Positions 7,070-14,499 of a DNA stretch of 43,511 bases are shown here, one piece after another. The notes under the pieces are model-generated. The model was not told the origin of the DNA. It searched no databases and saw nothing but the letters and a program-made list of their open reading frames with translations. Position numbers and translations under genes: made by a program. The stretch is from Sphingobium fluviale (GTDB taxonomy: Bacteria; Pseudomonadota; Alphaproteobacteria; Sphingomonadales; Sphingomonadaceae). Numbering within the stretch: position 1 is the stretch's first letter; every line of letters starts with the position of its first letter. The stretch covers positions 1 to 43,511 of the forward strand of contig NZ_SBKP01000018.1 in assembly GCF_004122115.1 (NCBI RefSeq), written 5' to 3'.

Positions 7070-7855
7070 ATGAGTTTCGACAGGGGACGCCGCGGACGCG
7101 GCAAAGATAAGCGGGACGGTTTCGGCGGCGACGATTTTGGCGGTTTCCCCGATCCTGGCGCCGGGCGCTTCGGCGGCGGATTTGGTGACCGTGGCGGTTT
7201 TGGTGATCGCGGCGGATTTGGCGGCGGCAGCTTTGGCGATCGCGCAGGCGGTGGCGGTGGCTTCCGCGGCGGTGGCGCTGGCGGTGGCGCACGGGGCGGC
7301 ATGCCCGCGCAGGTTGTTGGCGAAGGCACGGGCGTCGTAAAATTCTTCAACGGTCAGAAGGGCTTTGGCTTCATCGTGCGCGATGACGGCGCCGAAGACG
7401 TGTTTGTTCACATCAGCGCTGTGGAGCAGGCCGGGTTGACCGGCCTTGCCGAAGGACAGCCGCTGGGCTTCACCCTTGTAGATCGTGGCGGAAAGATCTC
7501 CGCGACCGATCTCAAGATTGAGGGAGAACCGCTGCCTGTCACGGACCGCCCGCGCGAACCGCGTGAGCCGCGTCCGGGTGGTTTTGGCGGCGGTGATCGC
7601 GGTGGGGCCGAGCGTGGCCCGCGCCGTCAGCTCACTGGCGAACACTCCAGCGGCACGGTCAAGTTCTTCAACGCGATGAAAGGCTTCGGCTTTATCCAGC
7701 GTGACGATGGCCAGCCCGATGCGTTTGTACACATCAGTGCGGTGGAACGTGCCGGTCTTTCCAGCCTCAACGAGGGCGACCGGCTCGATTTCGATATCGA
7801 GGTCGATCAGCGCGGCAAATATGCCGCCGTCAACCTGCAGGCGCGCTCGGAATAA
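7070..7855 (+). CDS. Tandem cold-shock-domain protein with Gly/Arg-rich N-terminus
   Basis: Cold-shock domains bind single-stranded RNA and DNA and act as RNA chaperones or antiterminators. This 261-residue protein has two. CSD1 spans about residues 86-150 (GVVKFFNGQKGFGFIVRDDG, DVFVHISAVEQAGL) and CSD2 about 197-260 (GTVKFFNAMKGFGFIQRDDG, AFVHISAVERAGL). RNP1 (KGFGFI) and RNP2 (VHIS) are intact in both. The first 80 residues are a low-complexity segment of FGGGFGDRGG-type repeats, and a second Arg/Gly/Pro-rich linker separates the domains. Single-domain CspA is about 70 residues, so this is the larger two-domain type found in alphaproteobacteria. A 165-base untranslated leader region precedes it. 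Confidence 0.93.
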   Translation: MSFDRGRRGRGKDKRDGFGGDDFGGFPDPGAGRFGGGFGDRGGFGDRGGFGGGSFGDRAGGGGGFRGGGAGGGARGGMPAQVVGEGTGVVKFFNGQKGFGFIVRDDGAEDVFVHISAVEQAGLTGLAEGQPLGFTLVDRGGKISATDLKIEGEPLPVTDRPREPREPRPGGFGGGDRGGAERGPRRQLTGEHSSGTVKFFNAMKGFGFIQRDDGQPDAFVHISAVERAGLSSLNEGDRLDFDIEVDQRGKYAAVNLQARSE

Positions 7856-7887
7856 TAGTCAACCTGACCCACTATAGGCAGGCGAAA

Positions 7888-7927
7888 TTCAAAGGGCCGG
7901 GACTCATACGAGTCTCGGCCCTTTGAA
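7888..7927. terminator. Long hairpin between the cold-shock gene and dps, probable shared terminator
   Basis: TTCAAAGGGCCGGGACTC and GAGTCTCGGCCCTTTGAA flank the loop ATAC. This makes an 18-base-pair stem with a single G-T pair. It sits 32 bases after the cold-shock stop and 21 bases after the dps stop, between convergent genes, so it can serve both strands. No long U-run follows on either strand, so it may be a transcript-stabilising hairpin rather than a classic intrinsic terminator. Confidence 0.65.
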
Positions 7928-7948
7928 TGTGCAGGCCATGTTATAGCC

Positions 7949-8461
7949 TCAGGCGCCCCTGCCAGCCTCAAACAAAAACCAGGCGCGCTGCTCGGCCTGA
8001 TCCGTCCAGTCATCGACAACCCCCTCAGTGGCATTGTCGCCCGCATCCCCCGCCGCCTTCTTGACTGCGCGAAAGCCCTCGACCAGAGCGAGATTGTCTG
8101 CCCGCAACTCTTCCAGCATGTCTTTCGCGCTGACGAAGTCGGCATCATTATCACGGATCGTCTGATGGCGTGAAATATCGCTGATAGAGCGCAGCGTAAC
8201 ATTGCCAGTCTTGCGCACCCGCTCGGCGATAAGGTCTGTCACCAGCAAAATTTGTGCCGCCTGCTCGTCGAACAGCAGGTGATAATCCCTGAAATGTGGG
8301 CCAGACACATGCCAGTGGAAATTCTTGGTCTTGAGGTAGAGGGCATAGCTATCCGCCAGAACACGGTTCAACGCTTCAGCTACGGATACTGTATCGTTGC
8401 GATTGAGGTTCGCAGGCGTTCTCAGCTTTTCGGGTACGGGTTTCCGTTTCTTCGGGGCCAT
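7949..8461 (-). CDS. dps: Dps-family DNA starvation/ferritin-like protein
   Basis: Dps proteins form 12-subunit shells that oxidise and store iron with peroxide and can protect DNA. The 170-residue product has the four-helix core with the inter-subunit ferroxidase residues in KNFHWHVSGPHFRDYHLLFDEQ (His, His, Asp, Glu). It starts with a basic tail, MAPKKRKPVPEK, of the DNA-binding type. The start at 8461 is chosen because GAGGAGA lies just upstream; the longer frame from 8509 has no such site. Convergent with the cold-shock gene. Confidence 0.95.
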   Translation of the reverse strand: MAPKKRKPVPEKLRTPANLNRNDTVSVAEALNRVLADSYALYLKTKNFHWHVSGPHFRDYHLLFDEQAAQILLVTDLIAERVRKTGNVTLRSISDISRHQTIRDNDADFVSAKDMLEELRADNLALVEGFRAVKKAAGDAGDNATEGVVDDWTDQAEQRAWFLFEAGRGA

Positions 8462-8573
8462 AGGACTCTCCTCTTGTGCATGACGGAAGGTGACGGTGGA
8501 ATAACGCAATCATACGACGAGTCGTTTCATCGGTAAAATGAATGATTTATTCCAATGTAATCGCTTAAATCGA

Positions 8574-9149
8574 TCAGATGAGCCGGAGCGCGCCCATCGC
8601 CATACTAAAGGCGCCGAGCATCAGGAGCGCCCCCATCCCAAAACGACCTGCCCGAATCCAGACGGCCTCTTTAGCCACCCTTCCAGCATAGCAGCCCGCC
8701 GCGCTACCCAGCGCCCCTCCAATGCCCGCCATCCAAGGATCGGCAAAATATACGGCGATGGTAGCGATGAGCAAAGGAGCGCTGCCGCTGATACCGGTGA
8801 CGAACAGCGTCACGAGCACAATGAGCAAGGGCGCACGCACCGTCGCTCCACCTTCCATAGAATCAAAGCGTCGGGACACAAACAACAACCCGCCTCCCGC
8901 CATCATCAGCCCAGCGGCGAGGAACAGCGCGCGCGCTTCCGGCGTCAGCATTGGGGCGATCCACAGACCCACCAGCGCCGCAATAAGTGCATTTGCCGCA
9001 CACGCAGCAACCATCCCAACCGTCACCGCGCCAGTGCCATCATACCCAGAACGCGCCACCAGCCCGGCGTAGCGCCGCGCCGTATTGCCCACGCCTTCCA
9101 CCAATGCACACAGGATCAAGGATAAGAGCAACGCGTCCATAGGGCGCAT
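8574..9149 (-). CDS. Six-helix membrane protein, possibly a degenerate TMEM165/GDT1 (UPF0016) relative
   Basis: The 191-residue protein consists of two halves of about 95 residues, each with three hydrophobic segments: MDALLLSLILCALVEGVGN, AACAANALIAALVGLWI and ALFLAAGLMMAGGGLLFV, then APLLIVLVTLFVTGISGS, GGALGSAAGCYAG and GALLMLGAFSMAMGALRL. A two-times-three-helix layout with an acidic motif in the first helix of each half is the plan of UPF0016 cation transporters. Here the usual E-x-G-D motif is changed to EGVGN and TGISGS, so transport function is doubtful. Family assignment is an inference from topology. Confidence 0.55.
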   Translation of the reverse strand: MRPMDALLLSLILCALVEGVGNTARRYAGLVARSGYDGTGAVTVGMVAACAANALIAALVGLWIAPMLTPEARALFLAAGLMMAGGGLLFVSRRFDSMEGGATVRAPLLIVLVTLFVTGISGSAPLLIATIAVYFADPWMAGIGGALGSAAGCYAGRVAKEAVWIRAGRFGMGALLMLGAFSMAMGALRLI

Positions 9150-9173
9150 CTATAGCGATGAAGGAAGGATCGG

Positions 9174-9497
9174 TTAATGCCCGATGCGTAAGGACAATGC
9201 TGCGAGGAACACCTGGCTCGCCTCCGGGCTGGTATCTTCGCTCTCCACCGCGTCGCGCATGAGATCGAGATAGGATAGCACGACTGGGCCAAGACCATGG
9301 CGCGCCAGAGCACTCTCCAGCGTGGAAGCGAGGCGCTCCAGCGGTTCAAGCCCGTAAGCGCGGGCATCGTGGCGGATGATGTCGATCTGTTCGCAGATGC
9401 GCGGAAGGCTGATTGTGCCCCCTTGGGCGGCTATTGCGTCGATTCGCGCCATCAGGCCGGACCGGACCATGTTCATCGCATCATGCTGGATCATCAT
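9174..9497 (-). CDS. Small hypothetical protein
   Basis: The product is 107 residues, predicted mostly alpha-helical from its residue pattern (SGLMARIDAIAAQGG, LPRICEQIDIIRHDARAYGLEPLERLASTLESAL). It has no signal peptide, membrane segment or cysteine cluster. The start at 9497 is chosen because GGGAGA stands six bases upstream of ATGATG; the frame continues open to 9644 without a better site. I do not recognise a family. It is divergent from rpmG. Confidence 0.65.
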   Translation of the reverse strand: MMIQHDAMNMVRSGLMARIDAIAAQGGTISLPRICEQIDIIRHDARAYGLEPLERLASTLESALARHGLGPVVLSYLDLMRDAVESEDTSPEASQVFLAALSLRIGH

Positions 9498-9618
9498 TGT
9501 CTCCCTGCCCCGCAGACAAGATGCGACCAAAGCATTAACGGCCCGTAAAGCCTGAGAGTTACCGCGACGTTGCGGCGCAATTTTTATGGCGAATTTGGTG
9601 CCGCCGCGCCGCTGCCGG

Positions 9619-9647
9619 TTGACATCGCGGCGATTCTGCCGCATGAG
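9619..9647 (+). promoter_or_regulatory. Possible rpmG promoter
   Basis: A perfect -35 TTGACA (9619-9624) is followed after 17 bases by CATGAG (9642-9647), a poor -10. Initiation here would give an rpmG leader of about 65 bases that begins before the terminator-like hairpin at 9661-9690. Confidence 0.35.
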
Positions 9648-9660
9648 CCCGGCCTGAAAG

Positions 9661-9690
9661 AGGCGGCGGGCTTATGCCGCCTTATTTTTT
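9661..9690 (+). terminator. Terminator-like hairpin in the rpmG leader (possible attenuator)
   Basis: AGGCGGC (9661-9667) pairs with GCCGCCT (9676-9682) around the loop GGGCTTAT and is followed by TATTTTTT (9683-9690). This is a strong intrinsic terminator shape, only 30 bases before the rpmG start. The neighbouring upstream gene is on the other strand, so the hairpin does not end a plus-strand gene. Premature termination of rpmG transcripts is the simplest role, but this is inferred. Confidence 0.5.
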
Positions 9691-9719
9691 CGAACGACTT
9701 TTTTAGAGGGAATCAGGTC

Positions 9720-9887
9720 ATGGCGAAGCCAGCCACCGTCAAGATCCGGCTTGTCAGCAGCGCCGACACCGGTTTTTTCTATGTCACCAAGAAGAATCCG
9801 CGCACCAAGACCGAGAAGCTGAGCTTCAACAAATATGATCCGGTCGTGCGTAAGCATGTCGAGTTCAAGGAAGCCAAGATCAAGTAA
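9720..9887 (+). CDS. rpmG: 50S ribosomal protein L33
   Basis: The 55-residue basic protein [20 protein letters not shown] is typical of bL33 from alphaproteobacteria, with the conserved [21 protein letters not shown] segment and the C-terminal [10 protein letters not shown]. It belongs to the large ribosomal subunit near the E site. It is the cysteine-free form, which needs no zinc. AGAGGGA lies seven bases before the start. An intrinsic terminator follows, so it is a single-gene transcript. Confidence 0.98.
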   Translation: MAKPATVKIRLVSSADTGFFYVTKKNPRTKTEKLSFNKYDPVVRKHVEFKEAKIK

Positions 9888-9916
9888 CATTGATCCCCGC
9901 TTTACTGAACCAATGG

Positions 9917-9942
9917 AACCCGGCCTCCGCGCCGGGTTTTTT
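9917..9942 (+). terminator. Intrinsic terminator of rpmG
   Basis: AACCCGGC (9917-9924) and GCCGGGTT (9931-9938) form an eight-pair stem with loop CTCCGC, running into TTTTTT (9937-9942). The last two T residues are part of the TTA that encodes the stop codon of the convergent divK gene (9941-9943). Confidence 0.9.
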
Positions 9943-10318
9943 ATTGCGTGACCCGATCCAGCAAGCCATCGACGCTGTCGACAAATTTCATCACCGATAT
10001 CGGCTTCGAGACATAGGCCTCCGCTCCGGCCGCGCGGATGCGGTCTTCATCGCCCTTGCCCGCATAGGCCGTCACCGCCATCACTGGAACCCCGGCCAGC
10101 TCGGCGTCATCTTTCAAGGCTACTATCAGGTCCAGCCCGCTGATATGCGGCAGATGAATATCCATGATGACGAGATCAGGGCGGAACGCGCGCGCTTCAT
10201 CGAGTACGACACGCCCGTCGGAAACCGCGCGCGTTTCATGGCCATGCGCCTTCAACAGATCGCAAAAAAGCTTGAGGTTGAGTTCGTTGTCCTCGACAAC
10301 AAGAATGCGTTTCGTCAC
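9941..10318 (-). CDS. divK: Single-domain response regulator DivK
   Basis: DivK is a stand-alone receiver protein. In Caulobacter its phosphorylated form acts on the DivJ/PleC/DivL kinases to control CtrA and polarity. The 125-residue sequence is one receiver domain with acidic pocket E9/D10, phospho-acceptor D53 (VIMDIHLP), T83 and K105 (VSKP). There is no output domain. It is strongly like alphaproteobacterial DivK (ILVVEDNELNLKLFCDLL). It is divergent from the DUF3572 gene with 59 bases between starts. Another cell-cycle gene, mipZ, is 4 kb away. A pleD gene is not adjacent. Confidence 0.93.
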   Translation of the reverse strand: MTKRILVVEDNELNLKLFCDLLKAHGHETRAVSDGRVVLDEARAFRPDLVIMDIHLPHISGLDLIVALKDDAELAGVPVMAVTAYAGKGDEDRIRAAGAEAYVSKPISVMKFVDSVDGLLDRVTQ

Positions 10319-10377
10319 CTGTCACCCGAAGTTCGGCGGCGGATGCCGTCATCCACGCCCACAGCAGAGAGGTTTTC

Positions 10378-10656
10378 ATGCGCCCGCTTACGGAAAATGG
10401 CAATGCAGAGGAGGCCGAGACGCTGGCATTGCGCGCCCTTGGGTGGGTTTTGTGCGACGACCGGCGTGCGCAGCGACTGCTGGCGCTCACGGGGCTTGAG
10501 GCGGAAGACCTGCGACGCCACGCTGGCGAAGCCGCGACGCTGCGCGCTGTCATAGGCTTCCTGCGCGCGCATGAGCCCGATCTTGTGGCATGCGCGCGCG
10601 AGCTGGACGTAGCTCCGGAGCGTCTGGCGAACCTGGGACGGGAACTGAAGGCATGA
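10378..10656 (+). CDS. DUF3572 family protein
   Basis: The 92-residue protein matches the small alphaproteobacterial DUF3572 family: EAETLALRALGWVLCDDRRAQRLLALTGLEAEDLR followed by a helical region ending LGRELKA. Function is unknown. It is probably a cytosolic helical bundle, with no signal or membrane segment. Its stop codon overlaps the start of the next gene (ATGA at 10653-10656), so it is the first gene of a coupled four-gene unit. Confidence 0.85.
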   Translation: MRPLTENGNAEEAETLALRALGWVLCDDRRAQRLLALTGLEAEDLRRHAGEAATLRAVIGFLRAHEPDLVACARELDVAPERLANLGRELKA

Positions 10657-11279
10657 GCCGCCCCCTCATCATCACCGATTGCGACGAGGTGCTGCTGCAC
10701 ATGGTCGTGCCCTTCCGCGACTGGCTGGACGAGGTGCACGACGTGCACTTCGATCTCTCAAACCACAGCTTCGTCGATGCGCTGCGCCGCAAGGCCTGCG
10801 GCACGGTGCTGGAGGTGGGGGAAGTGTGGACGATGCTGCGCGCCTTCTTCGGCACGGAGATGCACCGGCAATACCCCATCGATGGCGCGCTGGAGACGCT
10901 CGCGCGCCTTTCCGCCATCGCTGACGTCGTGGTGCTCACCAATATCGGCGAGGCAGAGCATGAAGGACGGATCGAGCAGTTGCGCAAGCTCGGCGTCGAG
11001 CATCCGGTATTCTGGAACCAGGGCGGCAAGGGCGCGCCTGCCCGCCGCCTGATCGATGAATATGCGCCCAGCGCCGTGCTGTTCGTTGACGACCTCGCCC
11101 AGCACCACGAGTCCGTGGCGGAGCACGCCCCTGAGGCATGGCGGCTGCATATGGTGGGCGAGCCTTTGATGGCGCCGCACATCCCCCCGGCCCCGGCAGC
11201 GCATGCGCGGATAGACAGCTGGGCGGCGGCGGAAGGCTGGATCAGGGAGCGGCTGGCGCAGGGCAGGGCGGCGGCGTGA
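10653..11279 (+). CDS. HAD-superfamily hydrolase
   Basis: The 208-residue protein has the HAD phosphatase motifs. Motif I is ITDCDEVLL at residues 6-14 (nucleophile Asp and the +2 Asp), motif II is VVLTNIG, and the motif III/IV region is KGAPARRLIDEYAPSAVLFVDDLAQH. HAD enzymes of this kind remove phosphate from small molecules; the substrate is unknown. The start at 10653 is set by the 4-base overlap with the DUF3572 gene. The next gene begins with GTG inside this gene's stop (11276-11279). Coupling to a glycerophosphodiesterase hints at glycerol phosphate or phospho-headgroup metabolism, which is only an inference. Confidence 0.85.
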   Translation: MSRPLIITDCDEVLLHMVVPFRDWLDEVHDVHFDLSNHSFVDALRRKACGTVLEVGEVWTMLRAFFGTEMHRQYPIDGALETLARLSAIADVVVLTNIGEAEHEGRIEQLRKLGVEHPVFWNQGGKGAPARRLIDEYAPSAVLFVDDLAQHHESVAEHAPEAWRLHMVGEPLMAPHIPPAPAAHARIDSWAAAEGWIRERLAQGRAAA

Positions 11280-12013
11280 GCGGACGGGCAGAGTTCCTGA
11301 CCCGATGCGATTATGCCCATCGCGGGTTGCATGGCGGGGGCGAAGGCCTCATCGAAAACAGCCTGCCCGCCTTTGCCGCCGCGCTCGACGCGGGGCTAGG
11401 GATGGAGTGTGACGTCCGCCTGTCTGCGGATGGAATCGTCTATGTTTTCCACGATGAAACGCTGGATCGGCTGACCTCCGAAACCGGGGCTTTTGGGCGG
11501 TGTTCAGCGCAAAAGCTCGACGCAATACCGCTCCATGGAAATGGCGGGCCTATTCCAACACTGCGCGCGCTGTTGGAAATGGTGGGAGGGCGTCAGCCGC
11601 TGCTGATCGAGATCAAGATCGACGGGGTCGAGCCAGTCTCCCCCTTGTGCGCGGCGGTCGAGGCGGATCTGCGCGGATATACCGGGCCGGTCGCCATCAT
11701 GTCGTTCGATCCGCGCGTGGGGCGCTGGTTCGCCGCCCACGCGCCTCAGGTCGTGCGCGGGCTGGTCGTCACCGAGGAGGGCGGCAAAGGCTGGTGGGGC
11801 CATCTGAAGCGCGCGCTGGCTATGCGCCACGCCAAGCCAGACTTCCTCGCCTATGATATTCGCGATCTGCCAAGCCCGTTCGCCACGCGCGCCCGGCTGA
11901 GGGGTGTCCCTGTGCTGAGCTGGACGGTACGCAGGCCCGAAAACTGGAAAACGGTGCGTCAACACGCCGACGGCGCGATCTTTGAAGGCGAGGCCCAACC
12001 GCGCCATGGCTGA
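11276..12013 (+). CDS. Glycerophosphodiester phosphodiesterase family protein
   Basis: GDPD enzymes hydrolyse glycerophosphodiesters to glycerol 3-phosphate and an alcohol using a divalent metal. The 245-residue TIM-barrel shows the diagnostic AHRGLHGGGEGLIENSLPAF (catalytic His and Arg, metal Glu), MECDVRLSADG (metal Glu and Asp), VFHDETLDRLTS (catalytic His), and IEIK (metal Glu). No signal peptide is present, so it should be cytoplasmic. The start is GTG at 11276, overlapping the HAD gene stop. Upstream in-frame starts would overlap the HAD gene by over 100 bases. It overlaps the next gene by eight bases. Confidence 0.92.
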   Translation: MSGRAEFLTRCDYAHRGLHGGGEGLIENSLPAFAAALDAGLGMECDVRLSADGIVYVFHDETLDRLTSETGAFGRCSAQKLDAIPLHGNGGPIPTLRALLEMVGGRQPLLIEIKIDGVEPVSPLCAAVEADLRGYTGPVAIMSFDPRVGRWFAAHAPQVVRGLVVTEEGGKGWWGHLKRALAMRHAKPDFLAYDIRDLPSPFATRARLRGVPVLSWTVRRPENWKTVRQHADGAIFEGEAQPRHG

Positions 12014-13172
12014 AGGCGAGCCAGCCCCGGAGGGCAGCCTCATCGCGCGCACGCTGGAGGGGGTTTCGGCGCTCGATGCCGCGCTTTGGGATGCCTGCGC
12101 GGGGGCCGAAGACCCCTTCCTCTCCCACAGCTTTCTCTGCGCGCTGGAAGAGTCGGGCAGCGTCGGCCCCGGCACCGGCTGGCAGGCCTCGCCCATCGTG
12201 ATCGAGGATGCCGCGGGAGCGCCGCTCGGCGCCCTCCCCGCCTATTTCAAGGGCCACAGCCAGGGCGAATATGTGTTTGACCACGCATGGGCGGACGCAT
12301 GGCAGCGCGCTGGCGGGCACTATTATCCCAAGCTCCAGATTGCAGTGCCCTTTACCCCGGCGACCGGGCGCAGGCTGTTGCTGCGCGACGACGCCCCGCC
12401 TGCCATCGCCCCCGCGCTCATCGCCGCCGCAGAGCAACTGGTGGCGCAACAGGGTCTCAGCTCCGCCCACGCCACCTTCATCGCGCCGCAGGAGGTGCCA
12501 CTGTTCGAGACGGCGGGCTGGCTGATCCGCGAAGACAGCCAGTTCCATTTCGAGAATGACGGCTATGCCGATTTCGACGACTTTCTGGCCCGCCTTTCCA
12601 GCGCCAAGCGCAAGACGCTGCGCAAGGAGCGGGTGCGGGCACAGGAAGGGCTGGACATCGTTCACCTCACCGGCGATTCCATAAAACCGGAGCATTGGGA
12701 CGCGTTCTGGGTCTTTTATCAGGATACCGGATCGCGCAAATGGGGGACGCCCTATCTCACAAGGCGTTTTTTCGACCTCATAAGCGCGCGTATGAGCGAG
12801 CGCATCCTGCTGATCCTCGCCTTGCGGGATGGCAAGCCGATTGCGGGCGCGCTCAATTTCATAGGGGCAGATACGCTCTATGGCCGCTATTGGGGCTGTG
12901 TGGAGGACGTGCCCTTCCTCCATTTCGAGCTGTGCTATTATCAGGCGATAGACTTCGCGCTGGCGCGGGGCTTAAAACGGGTAGAGGCGGGCGCGCAGGG
13001 TGGCCACAAGCTGGTGCGCGGCTATGCGCCGGTGGCGACATGGTCTGCGCACTATATTCCGCACCCGGATTTCCGGCGGGCAGTGGCGCAATTTCTGCGC
13101 CAAGAGCGCGCGGCGGTCAGCCATGACCGCGAATGGCTGTCCAGCCGGACGCCTTTCAGGAAAGAGGAATAA
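12006..13172 (+). CDS. DUF482 / FemAB-like GNAT acyltransferase family protein
   Basis: The 388-residue protein belongs to the DUF482 group of GNAT-fold proteins, annotated in databases as 'peptidogalycan biosynthesis/recognition'. It shows LDAALWDACAGAEDPFLSHSFL near the start, KLQIAVPFTPATGRRLLL in the middle, RLSSAKRKTLRKER near 200, and YGRYWGCVEDVPFLHFELCYYQAIDFAL with VEAGAQGGHKLVRGY towards the end. The related Fem enzymes attach amino acids to peptidoglycan precursors, but no substrate is established for DUF482. The start at 12006 overlaps the GDPD gene, which makes it the last gene of the coupled unit. Confidence 0.85.
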   Translation: MAEGEPAPEGSLIARTLEGVSALDAALWDACAGAEDPFLSHSFLCALEESGSVGPGTGWQASPIVIEDAAGAPLGALPAYFKGHSQGEYVFDHAWADAWQRAGGHYYPKLQIAVPFTPATGRRLLLRDDAPPAIAPALIAAAEQLVAQQGLSSAHATFIAPQEVPLFETAGWLIREDSQFHFENDGYADFDDFLARLSSAKRKTLRKERVRAQEGLDIVHLTGDSIKPEHWDAFWVFYQDTGSRKWGTPYLTRRFFDLISARMSERILLILALRDGKPIAGALNFIGADTLYGRYWGCVEDVPFLHFELCYYQAIDFALARGLKRVEAGAQGGHKLVRGYAPVATWSAHYIPHPDFRRAVAQFLRQERAAVSHDREWLSSRTPFRKEE

Positions 13173-13475
13173 TCAGGCGGCGTAGCGGCTGGCGGAGGTC
13201 GCGCCCAGCCATGCGCGGGCGAGGCGCTGAGCCTCGGCAATTTCGCGGGCGGTCATTTCCTCGGCCACTTCGGCGCGGAGCGCTTGCCCCTCCTCGCTGC
13301 CCGCGAGCGCGGCAAGGTTCAGCCATTTATGCGCCTCAATCAGATCAATCTCGACCCCGCCGGTGCCACAGCTATAGGCGATGCCGAGTTCATAACAGGC
13401 TTGCGCGTCACCACGCGCCGCGTCCGCAAGGCGGCTTTCGATCAGGAACTGTGCGGATTTTATGCTATTTGCCAC
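13173..13475 (-). CDS. Sel1-like repeat protein
   Basis: The 100-residue product has one clear Sel1-like repeat, ACYELGIAYSCGTGGVEIDLIEAHKWLNLAALAG, followed by a helical tail ending in ARAWLGATSASRYAA. Sel1 repeats are helical hairpins for protein-protein contact. The GTG at 13475 is preferred because GAGGAGA stands five bases upstream; an ATG at 13517 would add 14 residues with a poorer site. No signal peptide. Function unknown. It is convergent with the DUF482 gene, with the stop codons directly adjacent. Confidence 0.8.
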   Translation of the reverse strand: MANSIKSAQFLIESRLADAARGDAQACYELGIAYSCGTGGVEIDLIEAHKWLNLAALAGSEEGQALRAEVAEEMTAREIAEAQRLARAWLGATSASRYAA

Positions 13476-13571
13476 AAGCGTCTCCTCACTCCGAATGGGG
13501 GGAGATTTGCGAATCATGGCTAAGATAAGGTTAACGACGCCGGGATTTGCGACGAGCTTATGCTAATAGCT

Positions 13572-14420
13572 TCAAATCGTTGCGTTTACGTGAAAATTAT
13601 CGATGAGCCGGGTTTTGCCCAGCCGCGCCGCGACGAGCAGCCGGGCAGGCGCGGCGAGGGTGCGGACGGGCTGGAGGCTGCCCGCATCGACCAGTTCGAC
13701 ATAATCGATCGGGCCAAAGCCGACCGCGCTGAGCCGGGCGCGTAGCTGCCCCAACACGCCCTCTGCCTCCGCGCCGGCTTCGAGCGCGCTGACCGCTGCG
13801 CGCATCCCATCGGGCAGAGTGACTGCCGTCGCCCGCTCCTGCGCACTCAGATAGGCGTTGCGCGACGAGAGCGCGAGGCCATCCTCCGCCCGCGCCGTTT
13901 CCACGCCGATGATCTCCAGCCCCAGATCAAGGTCGCTCGCCATCCGCCGGATCACGGCAAGCTGCTGATAATCCTTCTCGCCGAACAGCGCGATATCGGG
14001 CCGCACCTGGTTGAACAGTTTGCACACCACCGTCGCCACGCCATCGAAGTGGCCGGGCCGCGCCGCGCCGCACAGCCCCTCGCTCACGCCGCTCACCGAA
14101 ATCGTTGTGGCAAAGCCTGTAGGATACATCGCCTCCACCGCGGGCGCCCAGAGTATCGCAACGCCTTCCGCCTCCAGCATCGCCGCGTCGCGCGTCTCCT
14201 GCCTTGGGTAGGCATCCAGATCCTCGTTCTTGCCGAATTGCATCGGGTTGACGAAGATCGAGGCGACGACATGATCGGCATGGTCACGCGCGCGCTCGAC
14301 AAGGCGCATATGCCCCGCATGCAGCGCACCCATCGTCGGCACCAGCGCCACCCGCCTGCCGCCCGCCTTCAAGCCGGAAATCGCAGTGCGGAGGACATGA
14401 ACGTCACGGACTATTTGCAC
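13572..14420 (-). CDS. panC: Pantothenate synthetase
   Basis: PanC joins pantoate and beta-alanine with ATP to make pantothenate, the precursor of coenzyme A. The 282-residue protein carries the family motifs VPTMGALHAGHMRLVERAR (28-47, with the HxGH nucleotide-binding element as HAGH), FVNPMQFGKNEDLDAYPR, GHFDGVATVVCKLFNQVRPD, FGEKDYQQLAVIRRM and LALSSRNAYLS. Length is normal. panB and panD are not in the window. It is divergent from mipZ with 79 bases between starts. Confidence 0.97.
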   Translation of the reverse strand: MQIVRDVHVLRTAISGLKAGGRRVALVPTMGALHAGHMRLVERARDHADHVVASIFVNPMQFGKNEDLDAYPRQETRDAAMLEAEGVAILWAPAVEAMYPTGFATTISVSGVSEGLCGAARPGHFDGVATVVCKLFNQVRPDIALFGEKDYQQLAVIRRMASDLDLGLEIIGVETARAEDGLALSSRNAYLSAQERATAVTLPDGMRAAVSALEAGAEAEGVLGQLRARLSAVGFGPIDYVELVDAGSLQPVRTLAAPARLLVAARLGKTRLIDNFHVNATI

Positions 14421-14499
14421 GGGCGGAATGCCTCCGTTAAGGGTCTGACACAGTGCTGTCGCACTGCATAGCCATCACCGGGGGGAGACGGAAGTCAGC

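Noticed and set aside
7894..7927. Calling the cold-shock/dps hairpin a mobile repeat
   Set aside because: Its position midway between two convergent stops and its simple stem-loop form fit a shared terminator better; no second copy was noticed in the window.
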